From the NCBI GenBank assembly GCA_035307765.1, contig DATGHU010000005.1, positions 62,001 to 126,000 of the forward strand: 64,000 nt of DNA. The letters run 5' to 3'. The notes under the pieces were generated by a model, which worked only from the letters and a program-made list of their open reading frames with translations, searched no databases and had not been told where the DNA came from. Made by a program: the position numbers and the translations under genes. Shown in pieces: positions 36,479 to 45,313 of the stretch (position 1 is its first letter; each line of letters starts with the position of its first letter). Source of the DNA: a bacterium (GTDB taxonomy: Bacteria; Sysuimicrobiota; Sysuimicrobiia; Sysuimicrobiales; Segetimicrobiaceae).

Positions 36479-36832
36479 TCACCGCAACCGATTTATTCTA
36501 GCATACCTGTTGCGGCCGGAGGGCCAGCGGCGACGGGGCACGCGGCGCGCGCGCAGCGCCGACGCGGCGGCGAGCGCGCCGCCCAATGCGAGATCGTGCT
36601 TGCGCGCGTGCGAGAGCCGCTTCAGCAGGCGCTCGAGGGCGAGCCCCGCGCGCCGGGTCGGGCATCGCCAGAGCGCGGCAAACACCTGGGGGCCCCGTCC
36701 CCGCGTGTAGCGCGAGGCGCGCCCCCCGCGGTGCGCGGCGAGGCGGCGCACGGGGTCCACGGTATACCCGGCGTAGTAGCTGCCGTCGGCGCACCGCAGC
36801 AGGTAGGCGTAGTGCGTCCGCGCCCGCTCCAT
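36479..36832 (-). CDS. GIY-YIG nuclease superfamily protein (YhbQ/UPF0213-like)
   Basis: 117 residues. One GIY-YIG domain: AYLLRCADGSYYAGYT (9-24) holds the two signature tyrosine-containing strands in the form usual for short family members; DPVRRLAAHRGGRASRYTRGRGP follows with the conserved Arg and His. The glutamate of the active site falls in LALERLLKRL near 65. Arg-rich tail. Short GIY-YIG proteins of this type have only loosely known roles in DNA repair. It lies between divergent coxD and coxL without an obvious functional tie. Confidence 0.85.
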   Translation of the reverse strand: MERARTHYAYLLRCADGSYYAGYTVDPVRRLAAHRGGRASRYTRGRGPQVFAALWRCPTRRAGLALERLLKRLSHARKHDLALGGALAAASALRARRVPRRRWPSGRNRYARINRLR

Positions 36833-36927
36833 CGCCTGGAGGGATTCGCGTGCGGGGCACGCATCCCCGCCGGGACGCCGATGAGGATAGGAGTTGGTCG
36901 GGACCCTATCGAAGGAACAACTCCCCT

Positions 36928-39261
36928 ATGAGCACACGCTACGCGGGCGCGCGCGTCCCGCGCAACGAGGATCCGGCGCTCCTGCGCGGCCGCGGCCTGT
37001 TCGTCGACGACCTCGCCCTGCCGAACCTCGCCCACGCCGCGGTGCTGCGTAGTCCGCACGCACACGCCCGCATCGTACGGATCGATGCCGGCCGCGCCCG
37101 ACGCGCCCCGGGGGTGGCCGCGGTCCTGACGCACGCCGACCTGGGCGAGTTCGGCGGCCCCCTGCCGATGCTCATCCCCCACCCCACCCTCATCCACCCG
37201 AAGACCCAACAACCCCTCGCCTCCAGCGTCGTCCGGCACGTCGGAGAGCCGGTGGCGTTGGTCGTCGCCGAGAGCCGGTACGCGGCCGAAGACGCGTCGG
37301 ACCTGATCGAGGTCGAATACGCGCCGCTGCCCGCCGCGGTCGACCTCACCGCGGCCGCGGCTCCGGGGGCGCCGCTCGTCCACGCGAACACCGGGACCAA
37401 CGTCTGCGCACACTACACGCAGCGGGTGGGGGATGTCGAGCACGCGATGGCCCTTGCTCCGCATCGGTTTCGGGAGCGGCTGGTCGTCGATCGCGGGACG
37501 GCCTCGCCGATAGAGACCCGAGGGGTCGTCGCCTCGTGGGACCCGCGCACGCAGCGGCTCGAGATCTGGGACAGCACGCAGGCGCCCATTCCGATCCGCA
37601 ACGGGCTCGCGGCGATGTTCCACCTCCCTCAGCCCAGCGTCCGGGTCGTCGCCCCCGACGTCGGCGGGGGGTTCGGACCCAAGGTGATGATGTTCTACCC
37701 CGAGGAGATCCTGGTGCCGCTGGCGGCGATGCGGCTGGGGCGGCCCGTGAAGTGGATCGAGGACCGGCGGGAGCACTTCGTCGCGACCAACCAGGAGCGC
37801 GAGCAGATTCACGACGCGGAGATCGGCCTGGACGAGACCGGCCGGATCCTCGCCCTCCGCACCGTCTTCCTCTATGATGCCGGCGCCTACTGTCCCTACG
37901 GCCTGATCGTGCCGATCGTCGCCAGCACCACCCTCCCCGGCCCCTACCGTCTTCCGAACTATCACGCCGAGTTCAACGCGGTCTTCACCAACAAGACCAC
38001 CGTGAGCCCGTACCGGGGCGCCGGGCGGCCCCACGGCGTCTTCGTGATGGAGCGGTTGTTGGACCGCGCCGCGTGCGAGCTCGGGATCGACCGCACCGAG
38101 ATCCGCCGGCGCAACCTCATCCAGCCCGACGAGTTTCCCTACGCGGTGGGCCTGATCTATCAGGACAACGCACCGGTCGAATACGACAGCGGGAACTACC
38201 CCCGCTGCCTCGAGCACGCGACGGAGATGATCGGATACGCGGGGTGGGCCGACCAGCAGGCGGCCTACCGTGCGGCCGGACGCTGCGTGGGGCTCGGGGT
38301 GGCGTGCTACGTCGAGGGCACCGGCATCGGTCCCTACGAGGGCTGCCGGGTGACCGTGGACCCCTCGGGAAAGGTGTTCGTCTCGACCGGGGTGGGCACG
38401 CAGGGGCAGGGGCACATGACCTCGTTCGCCCAGCTCGTCGCCGATCAGCTCGGGGTGACGCCGCGCGATGTCGTCGTGCGGACCGGTGACACCGACGGGT
38501 TCCGGTGGGGGACCGGCACCTTCGCCAGCCGCGCTGCGGTCGTCGCCGGCACCGCGGCCTCCCTCGCCGCCCAGGCGGTCCGCGAGAAGACCCAACTTGT
38601 GGCCGCGACGCTGCTGGAGGCACGTCCGAAGGAGATTGACCTCGCGGAGGGCAAGGTCTTCGTGCGGGGGGTCCCCGCCCGCGCGCTGTCCCTCGGCGAG
38701 GTGGCCGCGGCGGCCAACCCCTTGCGATTCGCAATGCCCGCGGAGTGGGAGGGACCCGGCCTTGAGGCCACCCGCTACTTCGCGCCCCCGCGGGGGACGT
38801 TCAGCAACGGGGTGCACGCCTGCATCGTGGAGGTCGATCCGGAGACCGGGATGGTATCCCTCCTGCGGTACGTCGTCGTCCACGACTGCGGCCGCCTGAT
38901 CAACCCGATGATCGTCGAGGGGCAGATCCACGGCGGGGTCGCCCAGGGCATCGGCGGCGCGTACTGGGAGAAGCTGGCGTACGACGCGCAGGGACAGCCG
39001 CTGGCCACGACGTTCATGGACTACCTGCTGCCCACGGCGGTGGAGGTCCCCCCGATCGAGGTCGGGCACGAAGAGACCCCCACCCCGCTCAACCCCCTCG
39101 GGGTGAAGGGAGCCGGGGAGGCCGGGGTGATCCCCGTGGGGGCGGCGATTGCGCAGGCGGTAGAGGACGCGCTGCGTCCGTTTGACATTCACATCACCGA
39201 GATGCCGCTCAGCCCCAACCGGGTGCGGCAGCTCGTGGCGAAAGCCCGGAGGACCCCATGA
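36928..39261 (+). CDS. Molybdenum hydroxylase large subunit (CoxL/XdhA family)
   Basis: 777 residues from the ATG at 36928 (AAGGA 11-12 nt upstream). Domain plan of the xanthine dehydrogenase/CO dehydrogenase molybdopterin subunit: PRNEDPALLRGRGLFVDDL at the N-terminus, VGGGFGPK near residue 249, active-site loop PYRGAGR (about 361-367), GTGIGPYEG near 466, and KGAGEAGVIPV near 729 with the catalytic Glu. Form I CO dehydrogenases have AYxCSFR in the loop; PYRGAGR is the form II-like pattern, so CO oxidation is doubtful and a purine, aldehyde or heterocycle substrate is more likely. First of coxL-coxG-coxM-coxS, each joined by 0-4 nt. Confidence 0.93.
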   Translation: MSTRYAGARVPRNEDPALLRGRGLFVDDLALPNLAHAAVLRSPHAHARIVRIDAGRARRAPGVAAVLTHADLGEFGGPLPMLIPHPTLIHPKTQQPLASSVVRHVGEPVALVVAESRYAAEDASDLIEVEYAPLPAAVDLTAAAAPGAPLVHANTGTNVCAHYTQRVGDVEHAMALAPHRFRERLVVDRGTASPIETRGVVASWDPRTQRLEIWDSTQAPIPIRNGLAAMFHLPQPSVRVVAPDVGGGFGPKVMMFYPEEILVPLAAMRLGRPVKWIEDRREHFVATNQEREQIHDAEIGLDETGRILALRTVFLYDAGAYCPYGLIVPIVASTTLPGPYRLPNYHAEFNAVFTNKTTVSPYRGAGRPHGVFVMERLLDRAACELGIDRTEIRRRNLIQPDEFPYAVGLIYQDNAPVEYDSGNYPRCLEHATEMIGYAGWADQQAAYRAAGRCVGLGVACYVEGTGIGPYEGCRVTVDPSGKVFVSTGVGTQGQGHMTSFAQLVADQLGVTPRDVVVRTGDTDGFRWGTGTFASRAAVVAGTAASLAAQAVREKTQLVAATLLEARPKEIDLAEGKVFVRGVPARALSLGEVAAAANPLRFAMPAEWEGPGLEATRYFAPPRGTFSNGVHACIVEVDPETGMVSLLRYVVVHDCGRLINPMIVEGQIHGGVAQGIGGAYWEKLAYDAQGQPLATTFMDYLLPTAVEVPPIEVGHEETPTPLNPLGVKGAGEAGVIPVGAAIAQAVEDALRPFDIHITEMPLSPNRVRQLVAKARRTP

Positions 39262-39701
39262 AGATCGACGGCACCAACACGCTCCCCGCATCGGTCGACA
39301 CGGTGTGGAAGACGATCAATGACCCTGAGGCCCTCCGGCGGTGCACGCCGGGGCTCAAAGAGCTCAAGGCGATCAGCCCCGACAACTACGCGGCCACGCT
39401 GCAGATCGGGATCGCGGCCGTGAAGGGGACCTACGCCGGGACCCTCCGCATCACGGACAAGCAGGCCCCGACCCACTATCGGATCATCCTCGAGGGAACC
39501 GGGGGGGCCGGCTTCATGAAGGGCGAGGGCACCGTGGATCTCGAACCGCAGGGGGACGGGACGCTGCTGAAGTGGGTCGGCGACATCCAGATCGGCGGCC
39601 TGATCGCGGGCGTGGGGCAGCGGATGCTGGGAGGCATCGGGAAGATGCTGATCGGACAGTTCTTCAAGTGCCTGGAGGAGTCCCTGGGGAGCGGGTCGTG
39701 A
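39258..39701 (+). CDS. coxG: CoxG-like SRPBCC family protein
   Basis: 147 residues, one START/SRPBCC fold: NTLPASVDTVWKTINDPEAL (7-26), TPGLKELK, and a C-terminal helix of Gly, Met and Leu (GLIAGVGQRMLGG). CoxG proteins recruit CO dehydrogenase to the cytoplasmic membrane. Here the gene is placed inside the structural operon, between the large and FAD subunits, with ATGA and GTGA overlaps to its neighbours, so one CoxG per enzyme is produced from the same message. Confidence 0.92.
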   Translation: MKIDGTNTLPASVDTVWKTINDPEALRRCTPGLKELKAISPDNYAATLQIGIAAVKGTYAGTLRITDKQAPTHYRIILEGTGGAGFMKGEGTVDLEPQGDGTLLKWVGDIQIGGLIAGVGQRMLGGIGKMLIGQFFKCLEESLGSGS

Positions 39702-40570
39702 AGCCGGCCGCGTTCGAGTATCACACCCCCCGCACGGTCGACGAAGCGGTGGCGCTCCTCGCCCGATACGGCGAGGAGGGAAAGGTGCTCGCCGGCGGGC
39801 AGAGCCTGGTCCCCCTGATGAACATGCGCCTGGCCCGCCCGGCGAACATCATCGACATCAACCGGATCGATGCGCTGGCGTATCTCCGCCGTGAGCGCGG
39901 CGTGCTGCGGCTGGGCGCGCTCACCCGCCAGCGGGCGGCCGAGCGGTCCCCGATCATCGCGCAGCACTGTCCGATTCTCCGGGACGCGCTGCGCCTGGTG
40001 GGCCACGCGCAGATCCGAAACCGCGGGACCGTGGGCGGGAGCATCGCGCATGCGGATCCGGCCGGGGAGCTTACCGCGATCCTCCTGGCGTTGGATGGAG
40101 AGGTCACCGTGCGCGGCCCCAAGCGCACCCGGGTCATCGCGGCCGCGGACCTCTTCGTCACGTATCTCACGACCTCGCTCGACCCGCACGAGTTGCTGAT
40201 CGAAGTTCGGTTTCCCCTCCCGCCCGAGGGGGCCGGATGGTCCTGGATGGAGATCGCACGTCGGCACGGCGACTTCGCCCTCGCGGGCGTCGGCGTGGTG
40301 CTGGCGGTGCGACGGGGGCGGATCGCCGAGGCCCGGATCGGGCTCACGGGGGTGGGCCCAACCCCGGTGCGGGCCGCCCAGGCCGAGCGGGGACTCGTCG
40401 GCCAGCCCCCCTCCACCGCGCTGTGGGCCGAAGCGGCGGAGGCGGTGCGCGGCGCCGTCGAACCGGACGGCGATATCCACGCTTCGGCGGAATATCGAAA
40501 GCACGTCGCCGGCGTGCTGACCCTCCGGGCGCTGCAGGAAGCGTACGAGCGCGCCCGCAAGGTGGCGTGA
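39698..40570 (+). CDS. coxM: Molybdenum hydroxylase FAD-binding medium subunit (CoxM)
   Basis: 290 residues from a GTG at 39698 overlapping the coxG stop (GTGA). FAD-binding motifs of the family: LAGGQSLVPLMNMRLARP (about 31-48) and GTVGGSIAHADPAGE (about 110-124). It passes electrons from the molybdenum and Fe-S centres to FAD and then to the quinone pool or another acceptor. Typical C-terminal CO_deh_flav_C region (MEIARRHGDFALAGVGVV) present; complete. Confidence 0.94.
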   Translation: MKPAAFEYHTPRTVDEAVALLARYGEEGKVLAGGQSLVPLMNMRLARPANIIDINRIDALAYLRRERGVLRLGALTRQRAAERSPIIAQHCPILRDALRLVGHAQIRNRGTVGGSIAHADPAGELTAILLALDGEVTVRGPKRTRVIAAADLFVTYLTTSLDPHELLIEVRFPLPPEGAGWSWMEIARRHGDFALAGVGVVLAVRRGRIAEARIGLTGVGPTPVRAAQAERGLVGQPPSTALWAEAAEAVRGAVEPDGDIHASAEYRKHVAGVLTLRALQEAYERARKVA

Positions 40571-41200
40571 ATGCGGCGCCGGGAGATCACCCTCCGGGTC
40601 AACGGGACGACCTTCACCGCATCCGCGGAGCCGCGGAAGACGCTCGCCGATTTCATCCGCGAGGACTGCGGGCTCACGGGGACGCACCTCGGGTGCGAGC
40701 ACGGAGTGTGCGGCGCCTGCACGATCCTCATGAACGGCCAGACCGTGCGGTCGTGCCTCATGTTCGCGGTGCAGGCGGAAGGGGCCGAACTGATGACGGT
40801 CGAGGGGCTGGCGGACGGGGACCGCCTGCACGCGATCCAACAGGCGTATTGGGATCACCACGCCCTGCAGTGCGGGTTCTGCACGCCGGGGTTCCTGATG
40901 ACGACGGTGGAGTTTCTCCAGGACCACCCGCAGCCGACCGAGCGGGAGATCCGCGAGGGACTGGCGGGCAACCTCTGCCGGTGCACGGGGTATCAAAACA
41001 TCGTCAAGGCGGTCGCGGCCGCCTCGCAGATGGTCGCCGCAGATCCGCACTGGGTGCCGCGCTGGGCTTCGCCCGAACCTCCGACCGCGGCGCGCGCATC
41101 CGCGGGGAACGGCGGGACCCCGACGTCGAGGAAACGCACCACCCGGTCCAAACCCGTCAAGCCCTCGCGATCCCCACGACGACGCCGGCCGAAGCGCTGA
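40571..41200 (+). CDS. coxS: Molybdenum hydroxylase [2Fe-2S] small subunit (CoxS), with basic C-terminal tail
   Basis: 209 residues. Plant-type ferredoxin cluster ligands Cys42, Cys47, Cys50 and Cys62 (GCEHGVCGAC), then the second cluster domain with Cys101, Cys104, Cys136 and Cys138 (QCGFCTPG, GNLCRCTGY). The family usually ends near residue 160; here about 45 extra residues rich in Arg, Lys, Pro and Ser follow (SRKRTTRSK, RSPRRRRPKR), which may be disordered or bind a partner. The ATG directly follows the coxM TGA. Confidence 0.94.
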   Translation: MRRREITLRVNGTTFTASAEPRKTLADFIREDCGLTGTHLGCEHGVCGACTILMNGQTVRSCLMFAVQAEGAELMTVEGLADGDRLHAIQQAYWDHHALQCGFCTPGFLMTTVEFLQDHPQPTEREIREGLAGNLCRCTGYQNIVKAVAAASQMVAADPHWVPRWASPEPPTAARASAGNGGTPTSRKRTTRSKPVKPSRSPRRRRPKR

Positions 41201-41215
41201 GGGGCTCCGCCCCTC
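41199..41215 (+). terminator. GC hairpin at the end of coxS
   Basis: GAGGGGC-TCC-GCCCCTC, a perfect 7-bp stem with a 3-nt loop beginning inside the coxS stop codon. A second, looser stem (CCGGGC/GCCCGG) follows. There is no T tract, so termination is inferred only from position and stability. Confidence 0.4.
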
Positions 41216-41295
41216 CGCCGGGCTGACCGCCGGCCCGGTGCCCACCGACCCGGCCCCGCGGTGAGCGGCGGCCGGACCCAACAGGGAGATCCTGG

Positions 41296-42258
41296 ATGGC
41301 AGAGAAAGATACCCCCGTGGCCACGGTGAACCGAGCAATGACCAGCCGCGTTGAGGCCCTCTCGATGAGTTGGCGGGTTGGTCGGGCGTTTCGCCAGGAA
41401 GGATGGGACGGCGAGATCCTCGCGGTCCACCCGCACAGCTGCTACCTGATGGACGAGGACGGGGCGATCTACGCGATCGTCCAGGAAAGCCTCGGCAACG
41501 GCCCGCTCAACCTCGTCATCCCCGCCGCCGCCGGGCACGCCTTCCAACATCTGTCGGTCGGCGAAACGGCACGGTCCAACGGCGACACGCTCCTGCTCAG
41601 CGACAGCCTCGACGTCGGGCTTGCCACCGCACAGCTCTGGGACCCGAAGCCGTACCCGGCGCTCGGCGCGGACCCGCAGCGGCTCCGCCAGGCGGTGTCG
41701 ACGCTGTTGCAGGCGGTGACGGCGGCGCCCCCGGAGAAGAGCCTGGCGCTGCTGCTCCCCTATCTTCAGGAGGAGGAATTGCCCGCCCCGCTCCTCAAGG
41801 TCACCCACTTCCCGCGGAGCCACGCGCTGATGGGCGGGCTCGCGGAGTCGTTGGCGGTCCGCAACCGGCGGGGGCTCAAGGTCGTGACCTCGTCGATGGC
41901 GGGGCTGGGGCCGGGATTGACGCCGTCCGGGGACGACTTCATCGCCGGGGTGCTCCTGGCGCTCGCGCTGGCGCAGGACGACCGGCCGGACGCGGAGCTC
42001 AAAGAGATCGGCGGCATGCTGCTGGAGACGGCGGCCCCCCGCACCCACGAGATCAGCGCCGCGTACCTTAAGGCGGCGCATGCGGGCGAGGCCGGCGATC
42101 GATGGCACCGGCTGCTGGGGGCGCTTGCTTCCGGGGATCCGCCCGCGATCGTCGAGGCCGCCCGTGTGGTGATGGAGACCGGTGAAACGTCCGGAGCCGA
42201 TATGCTGTCGGGATTCATCACCGCGATGCAAGCGATCCACGCCGCGCCGAGCGCCTAA
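41296..42258 (+). CDS. DUF2877/AllH-like protein
   Basis: 320 residues from the ATG at 41296 (GGGAGA upstream). Contains the DUF2877 hallmark GLGPGLTPSGDDFIAGVL (about 207-224) and a histidine-rich AAPRTHEISAAYL stretch. In E. coli, AllH (DUF2877) is one subunit of oxamate carbamoyltransferase together with FdrA/AllF and AllG, in anaerobic allantoin breakdown. An fdrA homologue lies 4 kb away (46227-48050) on the other strand, but no AllG or carbamate kinase is in this window. The gene follows coxS by 95 bp across a hairpin, so it may be a separate unit. Confidence 0.8.
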   Translation: MAEKDTPVATVNRAMTSRVEALSMSWRVGRAFRQEGWDGEILAVHPHSCYLMDEDGAIYAIVQESLGNGPLNLVIPAAAGHAFQHLSVGETARSNGDTLLLSDSLDVGLATAQLWDPKPYPALGADPQRLRQAVSTLLQAVTAAPPEKSLALLLPYLQEEELPAPLLKVTHFPRSHALMGGLAESLAVRNRRGLKVVTSSMAGLGPGLTPSGDDFIAGVLLALALAQDDRPDAELKEIGGMLLETAAPRTHEISAAYLKAAHAGEAGDRWHRLLGALASGDPPAIVEAARVVMETGETSGADMLSGFITAMQAIHAAPSA

Positions 42259-42307
42259 ACCCGCCGGCCCCCGCGCCCGGTGAGGGTGCGGAGCGGCCGC
42301 CTCGCGT

Positions 42308-44074
42308 TTACGAGTCGTCCCCCCCTCCGCCGTGCGTCCCCCGCCCCGGCCCCTCCGCCCAGGGGAGCCGTCGACTGAGAACGTCGAGCGCCTCCTGCAT
42401 CTCCCGCCGCACGATCTCGCGCCAGTAGACGCCGACGCGTCCGATGTGCCGGTACTTCGCATAGCGGCGGGACAGTAGCCGGGAGAGCGGAATCCGGCGG
42501 AGATCCCGCAGCGCCGCCAGCAGGTGCTGCCGGAGGATGGCGGCGGCCCCCGGAGGGTCGAGGTGTGCCCCGCCCTCGGGTTCCGGCACGATGGCGTCGA
42601 TGACGCCGAGGCGCAGGAGGTCGCGAGCGGTGAGCTTGAGCGCCTCGGAGAGGGCCTCCGCCTTCTTCGCGTCCCGGTAGAGGATCGCCGCGGCGCCTTC
42701 GGGAGCGATGACCGAGTAGATCGCGTGCTCGAGCATGAGCACCCGGTCCGCGACCCCGAGCGCCAGCGCTCCCCCGCTCCCGCCTTCCCCGGTGATGACC
42801 GAGACGATCGGGGTCCGCAGGCGGGACATCGTCGCCAGGTTGCGCGCGAGTGTCTGGGCGATCCCGCGCCGCTCCGATTCATAGCTCGGGTTCGCGCCGC
42901 GGGTGTCGATGAGCGTCACCACGGGGAGTTGGAACTTCGCGCCGAGCACCATCAACCTCAGCGCCTTCCGGTAGCCCTCCGGGTCGGCCATGGCCTGCCC
43001 CTCACCCTCGGTCTGCCCCGGGAGGTACTGGCGCTGGTGTCCGACGATCACCACCGTCTCGCCGTCAAGTTCCGCGAGCCCGCCGACGATCGCCGGATCG
43101 TCCCCGCCCTGCCGATCCCCGTGCAGTTCCACAAACCGCGTCGTCATCGCGGCGATGTAGTCCCGGGTCTGCGGCCGGCCGCGGTGGCGCGCCAGCCTGA
43201 CCTGCTCCCAGGCGGCCAGACCACCGACCGCGGGAGACGCCGGCAGGACCCCCACCGGGTCGCGGCTGCCGCCCCCCCGGCTGAGGTGCCCGACGAGATA
43301 CGCCACGGTCTCGCGCAGCCGCTCGCGGGGGACGATGAGGTCGACCATTCCCGCGCGCATGACCGTCTCGGCGCGGTGGGAGTCCGGAGGCAGCGGCGTT
43401 CCGGTGGTCTGCTCGATCACGCGCGGTCCCACGAACCCGATCTGAGCCCCCGGCTCGGCGATGAGCACGTCGCCGAGTGAGGCAAAGCTCGCGGTCACCC
43501 CGCCGAAGGTCGGGTCGGTGAGGATGGAGAGAAACGCCAGGCCCTCGCTGTCGTGCCTGGCCGCGGCCGCGGAGACTTTGGCCATCTGCATGAGCGAGAG
43601 CATCCCCTCCTGCATGCGCGCCCCGCCGCTCGCCGCCACGCTGACCAGCGGGATCCGGCGGCGGGTGGCGTGCTCGAAAGCGTTGGCCACTTTCTCCCCC
43701 ACCACGGACCCCATCGTCCCGCCGAGGAACCCGAAATCGAACACGACCAGGACGATTCGGCGACCGTCGACCCGACAGATCCCGCTGGTCACCGCCTCCC
43801 GCAGCCCGGTCGCCCGGCGGGCCTCGACCAATCGGTCCCGGTAGGGCCGGCGGTCCATGAACTGGAGGGGATCCACGGAAATGAGGTTCCGGTCGACTTC
43901 TTTGAACGTCCCCGGATCCGCCAGCATGGCGATCCGGGCCGGCGACGGCATCGACAGGTACCGGCCGCAGCCGGCGCAGACGTAGTGCCGCGGCCCCAGC
44001 GCGGCGGCGGGGTGCTCGAGCCCGCAGCTGGGACACGCCACCTGGGGCGGAGTCGCGCGGGGCCGCCGGAACAT
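42308..44074 (-). CDS. accDA: Fused acetyl-CoA carboxylase carboxyltransferase (AccD-AccA)
   Basis: 588 residues. N-terminal AccD half: zinc ribbon CPSC (14-17) and CAGC (33-36), then crotonase-like core (SGGARMQEGMLSLMQMAK, DPTFGGVTASFA). C-terminal AccA half from about residue 285: TTRFVELHGDRQGGDDPAIVGG, ALRLMVLGAKFQLPVVTLIDT, GEGGSGGALALGVADRVL, YSVIAPEGAAAILY. Transfers CO2 from carboxybiotin to acetyl-CoA, giving malonyl-CoA. In most bacteria accD and accA are separate; this is a natural fusion. Biotin carboxylase and BCCP genes are not here. The stop of the downstream-read CoA-transferase gene is 2 nt before its ATG. Confidence 0.93.
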   Translation of the reverse strand: MFRRPRATPPQVACPSCGLEHPAAALGPRHYVCAGCGRYLSMPSPARIAMLADPGTFKEVDRNLISVDPLQFMDRRPYRDRLVEARRATGLREAVTSGICRVDGRRIVLVVFDFGFLGGTMGSVVGEKVANAFEHATRRRIPLVSVAASGGARMQEGMLSLMQMAKVSAAAARHDSEGLAFLSILTDPTFGGVTASFASLGDVLIAEPGAQIGFVGPRVIEQTTGTPLPPDSHRAETVMRAGMVDLIVPRERLRETVAYLVGHLSRGGGSRDPVGVLPASPAVGGLAAWEQVRLARHRGRPQTRDYIAAMTTRFVELHGDRQGGDDPAIVGGLAELDGETVVIVGHQRQYLPGQTEGEGQAMADPEGYRKALRLMVLGAKFQLPVVTLIDTRGANPSYESERRGIAQTLARNLATMSRLRTPIVSVITGEGGSGGALALGVADRVLMLEHAIYSVIAPEGAAAILYRDAKKAEALSEALKLTARDLLRLGVIDAIVPEPEGGAHLDPPGAAAILRQHLLAALRDLRRIPLSRLLSRRYAKYRHIGRVGVYWREIVRREMQEALDVLSRRLPWAEGPGRGTHGGGGDDS

Positions 44075-44075
44075 C

Positions 44076-45257
44076 CTAGATCACTCGGTCGCGGCGGAGC
44101 GCGGCGATCTCCTGATCAGGGCATCCCACCTCCCGCAGGATCGCCTCCGAGTGCTCCCCCAATTGCGGCGGCGGAGAGACCACCGCGCCGGGGGTCTCGG
44201 ACAATTTCACGGGGATCCCGTTCACCCGGATCCGGCCGGCCCGCGGGTGCGGCAGCTCGACCACCATCTCCCGATGCCGTACCTGCGGGTCTTCCATCAC
44301 CTCGTGCATCCGGTAGATCGGGCCCGCCGGGACGCCTCCCCCCAGGAGGCGCTCCACCCATTCCGCGGTGCTGCGCCGGGCGAACACCGGCAGGAGCACC
44401 GCGAGGAGCTCCTCGCGGTGCCGCACGCGGTCGGCGTTGGTGGCGAAGCGGGGGTCGGCGGCGATCGGGAGCTCCACCGCGTCGCAAAAGCGCTGCCACA
44501 GCCCCTCGCTGCCGACCGCGACGTTCACGAACCCGTCGCGGGTGGGGAACGGCTGGTAGGGGACGAGGTTGAGGTGGGCCGAACCGACGCGCCTCGGATC
44601 CTCACCGGTGGCGAAGTAATTGGCGGCCATGTAGGTCATCCACGCCACCTGCCCGTCGAGCATCGCGGCGTCGATCCACTGCCCCGCCCCGGTGCGCTCG
44701 CGGACCCGGAGCCCGGCCAGGATCCCGTACGCCGCGAACATCCCGGCACAGATGTCGGCCACGGCGACGCCGACCCGCATCGGAGCGCCATCGGGCTCCC
44801 CCGTGATCCCCATGATTCCACCCATGCCCTGGACGATGAGGTCGTAGGCGGCGCGCTCACGATACGGTCCGGTCTGGCCGAACCCGGAGATCGAGCAGTA
44901 GACGAGCCGAGGCACGAGGTCGTGGACGGCGGCGTACCCCATGCCCAGGCGGTCCATCGTCCCCGGGCGGAAGTTCTCGACCAAGACGTCCGCCCGCCGG
45001 AGGAGGCGGAGGAGCAGGTCTCGTCCCCGCTGATCCTTGAGGTTCAAGGTGAGACTCTGCTTGTTCCGATTGATGCTGAGGAAGTACGCGCTCTCGCCTT
45101 CGTAGAACGGCGGCCCCCAGCCCCGCGTGTCGTCGCCAGCGTCCGGGGTCTCGACCTTGATCACGCGCGCGCCGAGATCGGCAAGCATCATCGTGCAGTA
45201 GGGCCCCGCCAAGGCGCGGGTCAGGTCCACCACGGTCAGGTCGTCGAGCGGTCGCAC
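44076..45257 (-). CDS. Family III CoA-transferase (CaiB/BaiF)
   Basis: 393 residues from a GTG at 45257 with AGGAGG 4 nt upstream; the frame is open to 45338 without support. Family III features: DLTRALAGPYCTMMLADLGARVIKVE near the N-terminus, NRNKQSLTLNLKD near 78, FRPGTMDRLGMGY near 107, and the catalytic Asp in QGMGGIMGITGE / AAYDLIVQG near 141-155. Transfers CoA between a carboxylic acid and an acyl-CoA such as succinyl-CoA or formyl-CoA. It lies between a cyclase-family hydrolase and the accDA fusion, so it may activate the acid produced by the hydrolase. Confidence 0.93.
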   Translation of the reverse strand: MRPLDDLTVVDLTRALAGPYCTMMLADLGARVIKVETPDAGDDTRGWGPPFYEGESAYFLSINRNKQSLTLNLKDQRGRDLLLRLLRRADVLVENFRPGTMDRLGMGYAAVHDLVPRLVYCSISGFGQTGPYRERAAYDLIVQGMGGIMGITGEPDGAPMRVGVAVADICAGMFAAYGILAGLRVRERTGAGQWIDAAMLDGQVAWMTYMAANYFATGEDPRRVGSAHLNLVPYQPFPTRDGFVNVAVGSEGLWQRFCDAVELPIAADPRFATNADRVRHREELLAVLLPVFARRSTAEWVERLLGGGVPAGPIYRMHEVMEDPQVRHREMVVELPHPRAGRIRVNGIPVKLSETPGAVVSPPPQLGEHSEAILREVGCPDQEIAALRRDRVI

Positions 45258-45313
45258 GGTCCCTCCTCTGGGTCGTTCCGCCCCATCCGCCGGGGCGATC
45301 CGGGATCGGCCGG

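Noticed and set aside
36928-39261. True CO dehydrogenase (form I CoxL)
   Set aside because: The active-site loop is PYRGAGR, without the Cys of the AYxCSFR motif.
36622-39291. 889-codon leftward frame
   Set aside because: It is antisense to the molybdenum hydroxylase large subunit and is an effect of GC-rich third positions.
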